64,000 bases of DNA from Alistipes sp. An66 (GCF_002161445.1 NZ_NFHT01000001.1:248001-312000), one strand, 5' to 3'; counted from the stretch's first letter, positions 50,665-58,618 are shown. Made by a program: numbers and translations. Notes: generated by a model from the letters alone, not told the origin.

Positions 50665-51795
50665 TCAGAGTCTTCGGGTTAGTTTGGGGACCATCGTCTC
50701 TTTCCAGGCCTTGAAATCTCCGGCGAGGATATGGTTGCGGGCCTCGCCGACGAGCCGCAGGTAGAAGGCGATGTTGTGGAGCGAGGCGATCTGTGCGGCG
50801 AGCATTTCGCCGCAGGTGCAGAGGTGGTGCAGATAGGCCTTCGAGTAGAGGGTATCGACGAATGCCGTTCCGTCGGGGTCGATGGGCGAGAAGTCGTCCT
50901 CCCACTTTTTGTTGCGGATGTTGATGACGCCCTCGGCGGTGAAGAGCTGTCCGTTGCGGCCGTTCCGCGTGGGCATCACGCAGTCGAACATGTCGACGCC
51001 TCGTTCGATCGCTTCGAGGATGTTCACCGGGGTTCCGACCCCCATGAGGTAGCGGGGCCGGTCTTCGGGGAGGATGGCGTTGACCACCTCGATCATCTCG
51101 TACATCACCTCGGTGGGTTCGCCGACGGCCAGTCCGCCGATGGCGTATCCGTCGGCGTCGTACTGCTTGACGTTCTCGGCGGCCCGGGCCCGCAGGTCGG
51201 GATAGGTGCACCCCTGCACGATGGGGAACAGCGCCTGGTAGTGTCCGTATTTGGGTGCGGTCTGCCGGTATCGGTTGAAGCAGCGGTCGAGCCAGCGTTC
51301 GGTAAGATCGAGCGACTTGGCGGCGTAGTCGCGCGGCGCGTCGCCCGGGGGGCACTCGTCGAAGGCCATCATGATGTCGGCGCCGATCGTCCGTTCGGTG
51401 TCGATGACGCTTTCGGGGGTGAAGAGGTGCTTCGATCCGTCGATGTGGGAGCGGAAATGGCACCCCTCCTCTTTGAGTTTGCGGCAGGCGGCGAGGGAGA
51501 AGACCTGAAACCCGCCGCTGTCGGTGAGCATGGGGCCGTCCCAGGTGGAGAAGCGGTGCACGCCGCCGGCCTGTTCGAGGATCCGCATGCCGGGTCGCAG
51601 ATAGAGGTGGTAGGTGTTCGCCAGAATGATCTGTGCGCGGGCTTCGTCGCGGACGTCGCGGTGGAAGATTCCCTTGACGGTTGCGGCGGTTCCCACGGGC
51701 ATGAAGATCGGCGTACGGATGACGCCATGATCGGTTTCCAGTTCACCGGCCCGGGCCTGCGAGGCCGGGTCTTTATGTTGCAGGGTAAATTTCAT
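50665..51795 (-). CDS. tgt: Queuine tRNA-ribosyltransferase
   Basis: 376-residue enzyme that exchanges guanine for a queuosine precursor at tRNA position 34. Conserved blocks include IFMPVGTAATVKG, LTDSGGFQVFSL, IVQGCTYPDLR, GGLAVGEP and MFDCVMPTRNGRNG with the nucleophilic aspartate. The classical zinc site Cx1Cx2C before YLHHL is absent: the region reads DPDGTAFVDTLYSKAYLHHL, and a lone CTC occurs afterwards. I recall the same loss in Bacteroides Tgt, so it may be a lineage trait. The ATG at 51795 is preferred; another lies six bases upstream. Confidence 0.94.
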   Translation of the reverse strand: MKFTLQHKDPASQARAGELETDHGVIRTPIFMPVGTAATVKGIFHRDVRDEARAQIILANTYHLYLRPGMRILEQAGGVHRFSTWDGPMLTDSGGFQVFSLAACRKLKEEGCHFRSHIDGSKHLFTPESVIDTERTIGADIMMAFDECPPGDAPRDYAAKSLDLTERWLDRCFNRYRQTAPKYGHYQALFPIVQGCTYPDLRARAAENVKQYDADGYAIGGLAVGEPTEVMYEMIEVVNAILPEDRPRYLMGVGTPVNILEAIERGVDMFDCVMPTRNGRNGQLFTAEGVINIRNKKWEDDFSPIDPDGTAFVDTLYSKAYLHHLCTCGEMLAAQIASLHNIAFYLRLVGEARNHILAGDFKAWKETMVPKLTRRL

Positions 51796-51809
51796 ACGCA
51801 TCTATTCGG

Positions 51810-51838
51810 CAAAAATACACAAAATATTCGTATCTTTG
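51810..51838. promoter_or_regulatory. Divergent -7 elements for tgt and the glycosyltransferase
   Basis: TATTTTTG on the minus strand (51817-51810) faces tgt, and TATCTTTG on the plus strand (51831-51838) faces the glycosyltransferase gene. Both fit TAnnTTTG. They lie only 13 bases apart, so polymerases at the two promoters would compete. Confidence 0.6.
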
Positions 51839-51859
51839 CGCATATTTTGTCAATATGCG
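51839..51859 (+). promoter_or_regulatory. Perfect 8-bp inverted repeat over the glycosyltransferase start codon
   Basis: CGCATATT - TTGTC - AATATGCG begins directly after the -7 element and includes the ATG (51855-51857). It could be an operator at the transcription start or an RNA hairpin covering the start codon. The transcript would have almost no leader. Confidence 0.55.
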
Positions 51860-53009
51860 ATTCTTCGAACAAATTCTGGTCTCGTATGGCTGGGAGGGCC
51901 TTGCGCTTGCGGGGTCCATCGTCCTGATGTTCGGCGTACAGCTCTACTATTATATCTTCGTCTACGGTCGGATTCCCGGCTACAAGAACAACCGGCGCGC
52001 GGTGACGCTGGACCGGGAACCGCCGGTTTCGGTGGTCGTGCCGCTGTTCTCGGAGGACTATTCGTTCGTCGAGGAGCGCCTTCCGCTGATTCTGGCGCAG
52101 TCCTATCCGGATTTCGAGGTGGTGATCGTCTACGTGGGCCACGATACGGACTTCTACGAGGACCTCACGCGGCTGAAACAGTCGTTTCCGCAGATCACGA
52201 TGACGAAGATCCACCTGGATCCACGCTTTCCGATTTCGCGGAAGATGGCGCTCAACGTGGGGATCAAGTCGGCGCATTACGAGCACATGATCTTCACGTC
52301 GACGGATGCCGTGCCGCAGACGGACCGATGGCTGTCGCTCATGGTCAAGGGGTTCATGCGGGGGGAGATCGTCGTGGGCTACTGCGGGATCGAGCGGCGG
52401 AAGGGTTTTTCGAACTACCTGATGCGGACGTGGCGGCTGATGCACGCCGTGGACTGGATCGCGCGGGCCGTGCGGAACCGTGCCTACCGGGGGACGCTCC
52501 ACAACTTCGGATTTACCAAAAGGCTCTATTTCGGGGTCAACGGCTTCGGGCACCTGAACATGAACATCGGCGAGGACGACCTGTTCATGCAGCAGGTGAT
52601 GACGCGCGAGAACGTGAGCGTGATCCTCTCGCCGCGGGCCACGCTGCGCGAGAAGGTCTGGGGCGGTCTGGGGTGGTGGATGAGCCAGCTGCGCTACTAC
52701 GGGTCGTCGTTCCGCTACTATCCGCGGCGCGAGAAGACCCGGATCCGCTGGGAGCTGGGCTCGCGGAGCCTCTTCTTCGTGACGGTGCTCTGCGCACTGG
52801 CGGTCATGCCGCCGGAGTTCAAGTTCGGGGCTGCGTTTTTCGTGCTGGTCCGCTATGCGGTCGTGGCGTTCGAGGTCCGCAGGATCGCCGTGCGGCTGGG
52901 CGAGGAGGGCATCACGGGCCGTTACTTTCTGTATGATTTGTTGAGCCCGCTGTGGGCGGCCCTGCTGGGCGTCATGCTGTTGCGTCGGGACGATCGGGTA
53001 TGGAGATAG
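51855..53009 (+). CDS. Family 2 glycosyltransferase, membrane-anchored
   Basis: 384-residue protein. An N-terminal membrane helix (LALAGSIVLMFGVQLYYYIF) leads into a GT-A domain (PPVSVVVPLFSEDYSFVEER, VVIVYVGHDTDF, MIFTSTDAVPQTDRWLS), and two C-terminal hydrophobic segments follow (FFVTVLCALAVM, YLLYDLLSPLWAALLGVML-like). The LNMNIGEDDLFMQQV segment carries the ED motif of the acceptor site. The expected DxD reads TSTDAV, so metal binding may use the single Asp. The acceptor is unknown, likely an envelope lipid or polysaccharide. It overlaps the sigma-factor gene by 10 bases. Confidence 0.87.
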   Translation: MRFFEQILVSYGWEGLALAGSIVLMFGVQLYYYIFVYGRIPGYKNNRRAVTLDREPPVSVVVPLFSEDYSFVEERLPLILAQSYPDFEVVIVYVGHDTDFYEDLTRLKQSFPQITMTKIHLDPRFPISRKMALNVGIKSAHYEHMIFTSTDAVPQTDRWLSLMVKGFMRGEIVVGYCGIERRKGFSNYLMRTWRLMHAVDWIARAVRNRAYRGTLHNFGFTKRLYFGVNGFGHLNMNIGEDDLFMQQVMTRENVSVILSPRATLREKVWGGLGWWMSQLRYYGSSFRYYPRREKTRIRWELGSRSLFFVTVLCALAVMPPEFKFGAAFFVLVRYAVVAFEVRRIAVRLGEEGITGRYFLYDLLSPLWAALLGVMLLRRDDRVWR

Positions 53010-53569
53010 CCGACTATATCGTAGCCGAGGACCGGGAACTGGTCGATCGGGTGCTCCGGGGCGACGACACGGCCTTCGAGTACCTGTTCAACCGCTACCG
53101 GGATGCGATCCACCGGCTGTTCGTGCAGCGCCTGGGCGGGTCGAACGATGCCGACGACCTGTTGCAGGAGACCTTCATCAAGGTCTACATCAACCTGCAC
53201 CGGTACAGCCGGGACTATACCTTCGGGCAGTGGGTCTATACGATTGCGCGGAACACGTTCATCGACTTCATACGCCGCCGCCAGGACGATCTTTCGATCG
53301 ACGACCGCTTCTCTTTTTCGGCGCCGGCGTCGAGTGCTCCGACTCCGGAGGAGAGCGTGATCAACCTGCAACAGCGGACGCAGATCGAGCACTACCTCGA
53401 ACGCCTTGCGCCGCGTTACCGGCAGTTGATCGTGATGCGCTTTTTCGACGAATATTCCTACGAGGAGATTGCGGCGAAACTCTCGCTGCCGCTGGGTACG
53501 GTGAAGACGCAGATCCACCGGGCGCGGGAGCAGATGTGCCGCCTGATCGCCGAGGGGGAGAAAAACTGA
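53000..53569 (+). CDS. ECF-type RNA polymerase sigma factor
   Basis: 189-residue sigma-70 family protein with region 2 (AFEYLFNRYRDAIHRLFVQR, DADDLLQETFIKVY, then FGQWVYTIARNTFIDFIRRR) and region 4 (LAPRYRQLIVMRFFDEYSYEEIA, LGTVKTQIHRAREQM). The linker is typical of extracytoplasmic-function sigma factors. No anti-sigma gene follows; the next gene is rsmG. The start overlaps the end of the glycosyltransferase by 10 bases, so the two are cotranscribed and possibly coupled, unlike most ECF genes, which pair with a FecR-like or zinc anti-sigma protein. Confidence 0.92.
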   Translation: MEIADYIVAEDRELVDRVLRGDDTAFEYLFNRYRDAIHRLFVQRLGGSNDADDLLQETFIKVYINLHRYSRDYTFGQWVYTIARNTFIDFIRRRQDDLSIDDRFSFSAPASSAPTPEESVINLQQRTQIEHYLERLAPRYRQLIVMRFFDEYSYEEIAAKLSLPLGTVKTQIHRAREQMCRLIAEGEKN

Positions 53570-53594
53570 CAGCGGGGCGGAACGGTATCGTTGT

Positions 53595-53689
53595 CCGTAC
53601 CGGAAAAACGGATGGCCGGGGCGGAAGGTATTGCCGGCCGCATCGGAGAAACATTGACATCAGGTGTCGGCCGTACCGGAGAAAAACGG
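53595..53689. repeat. Three imperfect interspersed copies of CCGTACCGGAGAAA
   Basis: CCGTACCGGAAAAACGG (53595-53611), CCGCATCGGAGAA (53638-53650) and CCGTACCGGAGAAAAACGG (53671-53689) lie in the 149-base gap between the sigma-factor gene and rsmG. No coding potential. They could be a regulatory element or a decayed repeat. Confidence 0.55.
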
Positions 53690-53718
53690 GCGTCCGGCGC
53701 CCCGAATCCCAAATACGC

Positions 53719-54342
53719 ATGGAACTGATCGAAAAATATTTTCCCGAACTGACGCCGGTGCAGCGCGAGCGCTTTGCCGCGCTGTATGACCTCTATGCCG
53801 CGTGGAACGCGAAGATCAACGTCGTCTCGCGCAAGGATTTCGACCAGCTTTATCTGCGCCACGTACTGCATTCGCTGGCCATCGCGAAGGTATGCCGGTT
53901 CGACGACGGAGCGCGGGTGCTCGATGTCGGTTGCGGGGGCGGATTCCCGTCGGTGCCGCTGGCGATTCTCTTTCCGGGTGCGCACTTCACGGCTGCGGAT
54001 TCGATCCGCAAGAAGATCACGGTGGTCGAAGGGGTCTCGCAGAGCCTCGGATTGACGAACCTGACGCCGCGCTGCGTGCGGGTCGAGACGCTTCCGGAAC
54101 GCTGCGACTATGTGGTTTCGCGGGCCGTGACGGCGATGCCGGAGTTCGTGGAGTGGATCTGGTCGAAGATCGACCGGGGCCAGCGGGGGACGCTTCCGAA
54201 CGGCATCCTCTATTTGAAGGGCGGGGATCTGGCCGAGGAGCTGGCCCGCACGGGCAAACGTTGGGATCTCTACGACATCCGCACGTTCTTCGACGAGGAG
54301 TTCTTCGAGACCAAGAAGGTGGTCTATACCCCTAAAAAATAA
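53719..54342 (+). CDS. rsmG: 16S rRNA (guanine527-N7)-methyltransferase RsmG (GidB)
   Basis: 207-residue SAM-dependent enzyme that methylates G527 of 16S rRNA. It shows AAWNAKINVVSRKDFDQLYLRH (shortened), motif I VLDVGCGGGFPSVPLAI, DSIRKKITVVE and VVSRAVTAM. Length and order are normal. The ATG at 53719 is used because reading further upstream gives sequence unlike RsmG. Nine bases separate it from the HXXEE gene. Confidence 0.95.
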   Translation: MELIEKYFPELTPVQRERFAALYDLYAAWNAKINVVSRKDFDQLYLRHVLHSLAIAKVCRFDDGARVLDVGCGGGFPSVPLAILFPGAHFTAADSIRKKITVVEGVSQSLGLTNLTPRCVRVETLPERCDYVVSRAVTAMPEFVEWIWSKIDRGQRGTLPNGILYLKGGDLAEELARTGKRWDLYDIRTFFDEEFFETKKVVYTPKK

Positions 54343-54350
54343 CTTTGTCC

Positions 54351-54872
54351 ATGCTGCCCGACGTGCTGCTGTGGCTGTTTCCGGTTGTCTTTGTGCTCCA
54401 CGAAGCCGAAGAGACCGCTTTTCTCCCGAGCTGGCTGCACCGCCGCGGGGAGCGGTTGTCGCAACGTTTCCCGCACCTCTCCTCGCGCCTGCTTCCCTAT
54501 ATCGCCGGAGTCTCCCGCCGCACGTTCGCCTGCATTGCGGCCGAGGAGCTTTTGCTTGTGGCCGTTGCCACGCTCTGGGCCTCGGCCACGTCTTTTCTCT
54601 ATCCGTGGCTGGCGCTCTTCCTCGCCTTCGGCGTGCACCTTGTCGGGCATCTTTTGCAAATCTTGATGATTCGGCGTTATGTGCCGGTTGTTGCCACGTC
54701 GCTGCTCGGACTGGCCTGCTGCGGATGGGGTCTTCGGATTCTGATCGGCAGCGGGTTGTTCTCCCTTCGGGAATATCTGCTTTGCGGGGTTGCGGGTTGT
54801 ATTGTGGCAGCCGTCAATCTGTGGACCATGCACGCTTTGGCTGCAACGCTCCGCCGCCGTCCGCGGAACTGA
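54351..54872 (+). CDS. HXXEE-domain membrane protein
   Basis: 173-residue, very hydrophobic protein with about five membrane helices. The family signature HEAEE (HxxEE) lies near residue 17, after the first helix, and an H-containing FGVHLVGHLLQ lies in the middle; the conserved His and Glu residues suggest metal binding or proton chemistry in the membrane. Function of the family is unknown. The ATG at 54351 (MLPDVLLW) is chosen. Likely cotranscribed with rsmG. A C9 run follows its stop directly. Confidence 0.8.
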   Translation: MLPDVLLWLFPVVFVLHEAEETAFLPSWLHRRGERLSQRFPHLSSRLLPYIAGVSRRTFACIAAEELLLVAVATLWASATSFLYPWLALFLAFGVHLVGHLLQILMIRRYVPVVATSLLGLACCGWGLRILIGSGLFSLREYLLCGVAGCIVAAVNLWTMHALAATLRRRPRN

Positions 54873-54881
54873 CCCCCCCCC
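54873..54881. repeat. C9 homopolymer directly after the HXXEE gene stop
   Basis: Exactly nine C residues immediately after the TGA stop (54870-54872). A T7 run and a pyrimidine-rich tract follow to about 54955. Confidence 0.9.
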
Positions 54882-55061
54882 TGCTTTTTTTCAGCCTCTC
54901 TCTGTTTCCGTTTGCCCCTCCCCTGTCTCTCCCCCTGCCTCTCCTCGCAGAACGGGGACTGAATCCGAACAAGCCTCCTTTCGCTCTTTAAGCCCCGTTT
55001 TTATATTGCTGAATCACAAAAAGAGATGCTGTTCATTATAGACAAATGAATGGCATTTTTG

Positions 55062-55069
55062 TAATTTTG
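55062..55069 (+). promoter_or_regulatory. -7 element for the AT-rich orphan gene
   Basis: TAATTTTG, 28 bases before the ATG, fits TAnnTTTG; the surroundings are AT-rich. Confidence 0.45.
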
Positions 55070-55096
55070 TACAGTTTATAATGAATATCTTCGCAT

Positions 55097-55336
55097 ATGA
55101 AGAAATGGCAGAAAACAGTCGGTATTATTGCATTTGCTCTGATTGCCATATATGAGTTATTGATATGGATAAATGCCTATGTAGATATGAAATACATGGT
55201 AGATTCCAATGGAAATAACTTTTTAGCAGAGCGTATGTATCTGCGTATTGGCTCATTATCCTTTGGAATGTGGCTGAACTTTGCATTGACGATATTCCTG
55301 TTCATATGCCTTTGGCATAGAGCAGGCAAGCGATGA
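55097..55336 (+). CDS. Small AT-rich orphan membrane protein
   Basis: 79-residue protein with two predicted membrane helices (VGIIAFALIAIYELLIWI and MWLNFALTIFLFICLW) separated by a polar loop containing YLRIGS. No family recognised. Its DNA, and the flanking 54990-55365, are about 40% GC by estimate, far below the neighbours, and codon choices (ATA, TTA, AAT) are unlike the rest of the window. This points to recent acquisition. The frame and promoter look intact. Confidence 0.65.
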   Translation: MKKWQKTVGIIAFALIAIYELLIWINAYVDMKYMVDSNGNNFLAERMYLRIGSLSFGMWLNFALTIFLFICLWHRAGKR

Positions 55337-55361
55337 AAAGATTTGGTAAACTAATTGCGTA

Positions 55362-56393
55362 TTAAGCGGGTTCGTTTTTCATTCGTGTGCTTAACAGTCC
55401 GCAGGCGGCCTGAATGTCCTCGCCGCGGGAGGCGCGGATGGTGGTCTGAATGCCGCGGGCGGTGAGGGCGTCGCGGAATCGGATCATGGCGTCGTCATCG
55501 GGCGAGAAGTAGGGCGATCCGGGAATCCTGTGGAAGCGGATCAGGTTGATGCGGCACTTGATCCCGTTCAGCAGCCGCGACAGTTCGCGGATGTGGCGGG
55601 GGGAGTCGTTGAGCCCGCTCATGACGATGTACTCGAACGAGACGCGGCGCTGGTGGGTGAAGTCGTATTCGCGCAGGATGTCGACGACCCGGGCGATGGG
55701 CCAGGCCTTTTCGACGGGCATGATCTCGGCGCGTTCGTCGGGGAATGGGTTGTGGAGGCTAACGGCGAGGTGGACCTTCGATGAGTCGAGGAACCGCCGC
55801 AACTGGGGCACGACGCCGGCCGTGGAGAGGGTGATGCGGGTCGGAGACCATCCGAACCCCCACTCGGAGGTGATGATTTCGAGGGCGCGCAGGACGTTGT
55901 CCGTGTTGTCGAGGGGTTCGCCCATGCCCATGAACACGAGGTTCGTGAGTCGGTCGCGTTCGGGCAGGGAGACGATCTGGTTGAGGATCTCGGCTGCGGA
56001 GAGCGACTGTTGGAGTCCCTGACGCCCGGTTGCGCAGAAGCGGCAGCCCATGCGGCACCCGGCCTGTGAGGAGACGCAGAGCGTGGCGCGCTCGCCGTCG
56101 GGGATGTAGGCCGACTCGATGAAGTTTCCTTGCAGTGTCCGGAAGAGGTATTTTTTCGTGCCGTCGGCGGAAACGGATGCGTGTTCCGGGGCGCGGAGCG
56201 CCGGGGCGAATCGCTCGGCGAGCCGCTGGCGGTGCGCGGCGGCGATGTCGGTCATGCGGAGCGGGTCCTCGACGTGGCGGACATAGAGCCAGCGTGCGAT
56301 CTGCCGGGCTGCGAATCGCGGCATGCCCGCATCGCGGCACAGGGCGTCGAGCTCTTCGGGGGTCTTCCCGTACAATGTTTCCGGAGCGGTCAT
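55362..56393 (-). CDS. rlmN: 23S rRNA (adenine2503-C2)-methyltransferase RlmN
   Basis: 343-residue radical SAM methyltransferase that also modifies A37 of certain tRNAs. It has the CRMGCRFCATG cluster motif (Cx3Cx2C) near residue 113, LVFMGMGEPLDN, ITLSTAGVVPQLR, SLHNPFPDERAEIMP and a C-terminal cysteine in GEDIQAACGLLS, matching the catalytic Cys of the family. The ATG at 56393 is preferred because an upstream start adds a basic 14-residue leader. The length is normal. Confidence 0.96.
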   Translation of the reverse strand: MTAPETLYGKTPEELDALCRDAGMPRFAARQIARWLYVRHVEDPLRMTDIAAAHRQRLAERFAPALRAPEHASVSADGTKKYLFRTLQGNFIESAYIPDGERATLCVSSQAGCRMGCRFCATGRQGLQQSLSAAEILNQIVSLPERDRLTNLVFMGMGEPLDNTDNVLRALEIITSEWGFGWSPTRITLSTAGVVPQLRRFLDSSKVHLAVSLHNPFPDERAEIMPVEKAWPIARVVDILREYDFTHQRRVSFEYIVMSGLNDSPRHIRELSRLLNGIKCRINLIRFHRIPGSPYFSPDDDAMIRFRDALTARGIQTTIRASRGEDIQAACGLLSTRMKNEPA

Positions 56394-56422
56394 TTTGCGG
56401 CTTCTGGGTTTGTTTCGCAAGA

Positions 56423-56430
56423 CAAAAGTA
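56423..56430 (-). promoter_or_regulatory. -7 element for rlmN
   Basis: TACTTTTG on the minus strand, 30 bases upstream of the ATG, fits TAnnTTTG. Confidence 0.5.
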
Positions 56431-56483
56431 GGCAAAAAATAAAGATTTTTGCTTCGGGGCGTTCATTTTTGAATTTTTATCTC

Positions 56484-56491
56484 TATATTTG
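56484..56491 (+). promoter_or_regulatory. -7 element for tonB
   Basis: TATATTTG, 81 bases before the ATG, fits TAnnTTTG. The same octamer occurs at 61166-61173 in a fuller promoter. Confidence 0.6.
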
Positions 56492-56572
56492 TGGTGCATA
56501 GCGTGCCTGCGCCCGGATGGCTGCGGCCGTGCGATGCCGTCCCTGGAATCGGAACAATTAAAAACTGAATAG

Positions 56573-57256
56573 ATGGAAATCAAGAAAAATCCCAAAGCGG
56601 ACCTTCAGAACAAGCGGGGTCTTCTGCTTGAAATCGGTCTTGTCGTATCGCTTCTGCTGGTGATCGCAGCCTTCTCGTATACGCCGAAGGAGAAGCACGT
56701 TGAGAAAATAGACTTGCAGACGGCCATCGTCGAGGAGCAGATCGTCGAGATCACGCGTCAGGACCAGAAACCGCCCGAACCGCCCAAGAAGGTGGAGGTG
56801 AAGGTGATCGCCGACCTGTTGCAGGTCGTTACCAACGACACGAAAATCACCACGGAGGTGGACTTCGCGGAGTTCGACGACGAGACGGAGTTCATCCAGA
56901 CCGTCGAGGTGAAGGAGGAGGTCATCGAGGACGACCAGCCGTTCCTGATCGCCGAGACGATGCCTTCGTTCCAGGGGGGCGACCTGAATACGTTCCGCAA
57001 CTGGGTTCAGCAGAATGTGAAGTTCCCGCAGATTGCGCTTGAAAACGGTATCCAGGGTCGTGTCGTTCTGTCGTTCGTGATCGAGAAGGACGGGCGTCTG
57101 ACCAACATCCAGGTACTGCAAACCCCGGACCGGTCGCTTTCGGATGAGGCGATCCGCGTGTTGAGCAAGTCCCCGAAATGGAGCCCGGGCAAACAGCGCA
57201 ACCAGGTGGTTCGTGTGAAGTACACGTTGCCGGTAGACTTCCGCGTACAGAACTGA
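56573..57256 (+). CDS. tonB: Energy transducer TonB
   Basis: 227-residue protein that couples the inner-membrane proton gradient to outer-membrane receptors. One N-terminal membrane helix (LLLEIGLVVSLLLVIAAFSY) is followed by a short Pro/Lys/Glu periplasmic linker (QDQKPPEPPKKVEV) and a C-terminal TonB domain with NWVQQNVKFPQIALENGIQG, VVLSFVIEKDG and SPKWSPGKQRNQVVRVKYTLP (shortened). ExbB/ExbD are not adjacent. Single-gene unit flanked by its own promoter and a terminator. Confidence 0.95.
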   Translation: MEIKKNPKADLQNKRGLLLEIGLVVSLLLVIAAFSYTPKEKHVEKIDLQTAIVEEQIVEITRQDQKPPEPPKKVEVKVIADLLQVVTNDTKITTEVDFAEFDDETEFIQTVEVKEEVIEDDQPFLIAETMPSFQGGDLNTFRNWVQQNVKFPQIALENGIQGRVVLSFVIEKDGRLTNIQVLQTPDRSLSDEAIRVLSKSPKWSPGKQRNQVVRVKYTLPVDFRVQN

Positions 57257-57278
57257 TCCGGCTCTTTGAATCTATTGA

Positions 57279-57305
57279 GGGTATCCTGCTTCTTGGAGGA
57301 TACCC
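57279..57305 (+). terminator. Terminator after tonB
   Basis: An 8-bp perfect stem GGGTATCC / GGATACCC with an 11-base loop, followed by TTATTT, lies 23 bases after the tonB stop. Confidence 0.7.
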
Positions 57306-57368
57306 TTATTTGTAGCATGCCGTTTGCATCCGGAGTGTCGTTGTCCGCCTCCGGAGGAACAGAAACCT

Positions 57369-58598
57369 ATGACATTGGAAGAACGTAAACAAACCGTCGC
57401 CCCGACCTCTCCGACGGGCGATTCCGATCCTCGGGAGCGGGCCGTGCTGGTCGCCGTCGTGCGCGACAACCAGGATGCGCGCCAGGCCGACGAATACCTC
57501 GACGAACTGGAATTTTTGGCCGAGACGGCCGATATCCGGGCCGTGAAGCGCTTCACGCAGCGGCTTCCGCAGCCGTCGTCGCGGATCTATGTGGGGCCGG
57601 GGAAATTGGAGGAGATTGCGGCTTACTGTAAGGAGGAGGAGATCGACGTTGTGATTTTCGACGACGAGTTGAGCCCTTCGCAGACGCGCAACATCGAGAA
57701 GGCGCTTCCCTGCCGGCTGTTGGACCGTACGCGCCTGATTCTGGACATTTTCCTCTCGCGGGCCCAGACGGCCTATGCGAAGACGCAGGTGCAGCTGGCC
57801 AACTATGAATACATGCTTCCGCGGCTTTCGGGTCTGTGGACGCACCTCGAACGCCAGCGCGGCGGTACGGGGACGCGCGGCGGCGCGGGTGAGCGGGAGA
57901 TCGAGACCGACCGGCGCATCATCCGCAACCGCATCGCCAAGTTGAAAGAGGATCTGAAAAAGATCGACCGCCAGATGGCCGTCCAGCGTTCGAACCGCGG
58001 GGCGTTGGTGCGCGTGGCGCTGGTGGGCTATACGAACGTGGGGAAATCGACGCTGATGAACCTGATCTCGAAAAGCGAGGTCTTCGCGGAGAACAAACTC
58101 TTCGCGACGCTGGACACGACGGTCCGCAAGGTTGTTTTCGACAACCTGCCGTTCCTGCTTTCGGATACGGTGGGTTTCATCCGCAAACTGCCGACGGAGC
58201 TGATCGAGTCGTTCAAGTCGACGCTCGACGAGGTCCGCGAGGCCGATCTGCTGGTGCATGTGGTGGACATTTCGCACCCGCAGTTCGAGGATCAGATCGC
58301 GGTGGTGAAGCAGACGTTGCAGGAGATCGGGGCCGGGGAGAAGCCGGTCTACCTGGTTTTCAACAAGGTGGACGCCTACACGTGGGTGGAGAAGGCGGAG
58401 GATGACCTGACGCCTCCGACGCGCGAGAACCTTTCGCTGGACGATCTGAAACGGAGCTGGATCGCGCAGGCGAACACGCCGTGCATCTTCCTGTCGGCCT
58501 TGAAGAAACTCAATCTGGAAAAATTCCGCTCGGATCTGTACGGGATGGTGCGCGAGATTCATGCCGGGCGTTATCCGTTCAACAATTTTCTCTATTGA
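57369..58598 (+). CDS. hflX: GTPase HflX
   Basis: 409-residue ribosome-associated GTPase that can split stalled 70S ribosomes. The N-terminal domain has KRFTQRLPQPSSRIYVGPGK and VIFDDELSPSQTRNIEK, then a coiled coil with the RGGTGTRGGAGEREIETDRR hallmark (residues 173-192). The G domain has GYTNVGKSTL, DTVGFIRKLP and FNKVD. The ATG at 57369 is used. It precedes upp by 20 bases. Confidence 0.96.
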   Translation: MTLEERKQTVAPTSPTGDSDPRERAVLVAVVRDNQDARQADEYLDELEFLAETADIRAVKRFTQRLPQPSSRIYVGPGKLEEIAAYCKEEEIDVVIFDDELSPSQTRNIEKALPCRLLDRTRLILDIFLSRAQTAYAKTQVQLANYEYMLPRLSGLWTHLERQRGGTGTRGGAGEREIETDRRIIRNRIAKLKEDLKKIDRQMAVQRSNRGALVRVALVGYTNVGKSTLMNLISKSEVFAENKLFATLDTTVRKVVFDNLPFLLSDTVGFIRKLPTELIESFKSTLDEVREADLLVHVVDISHPQFEDQIAVVKQTLQEIGAGEKPVYLVFNKVDAYTWVEKAEDDLTPPTRENLSLDDLKRSWIAQANTPCIFLSALKKLNLEKFRSDLYGMVREIHAGRYPFNNFLY

Positions 58599-58618
58599 CC
58601 AACCAACCAAACGTTACT

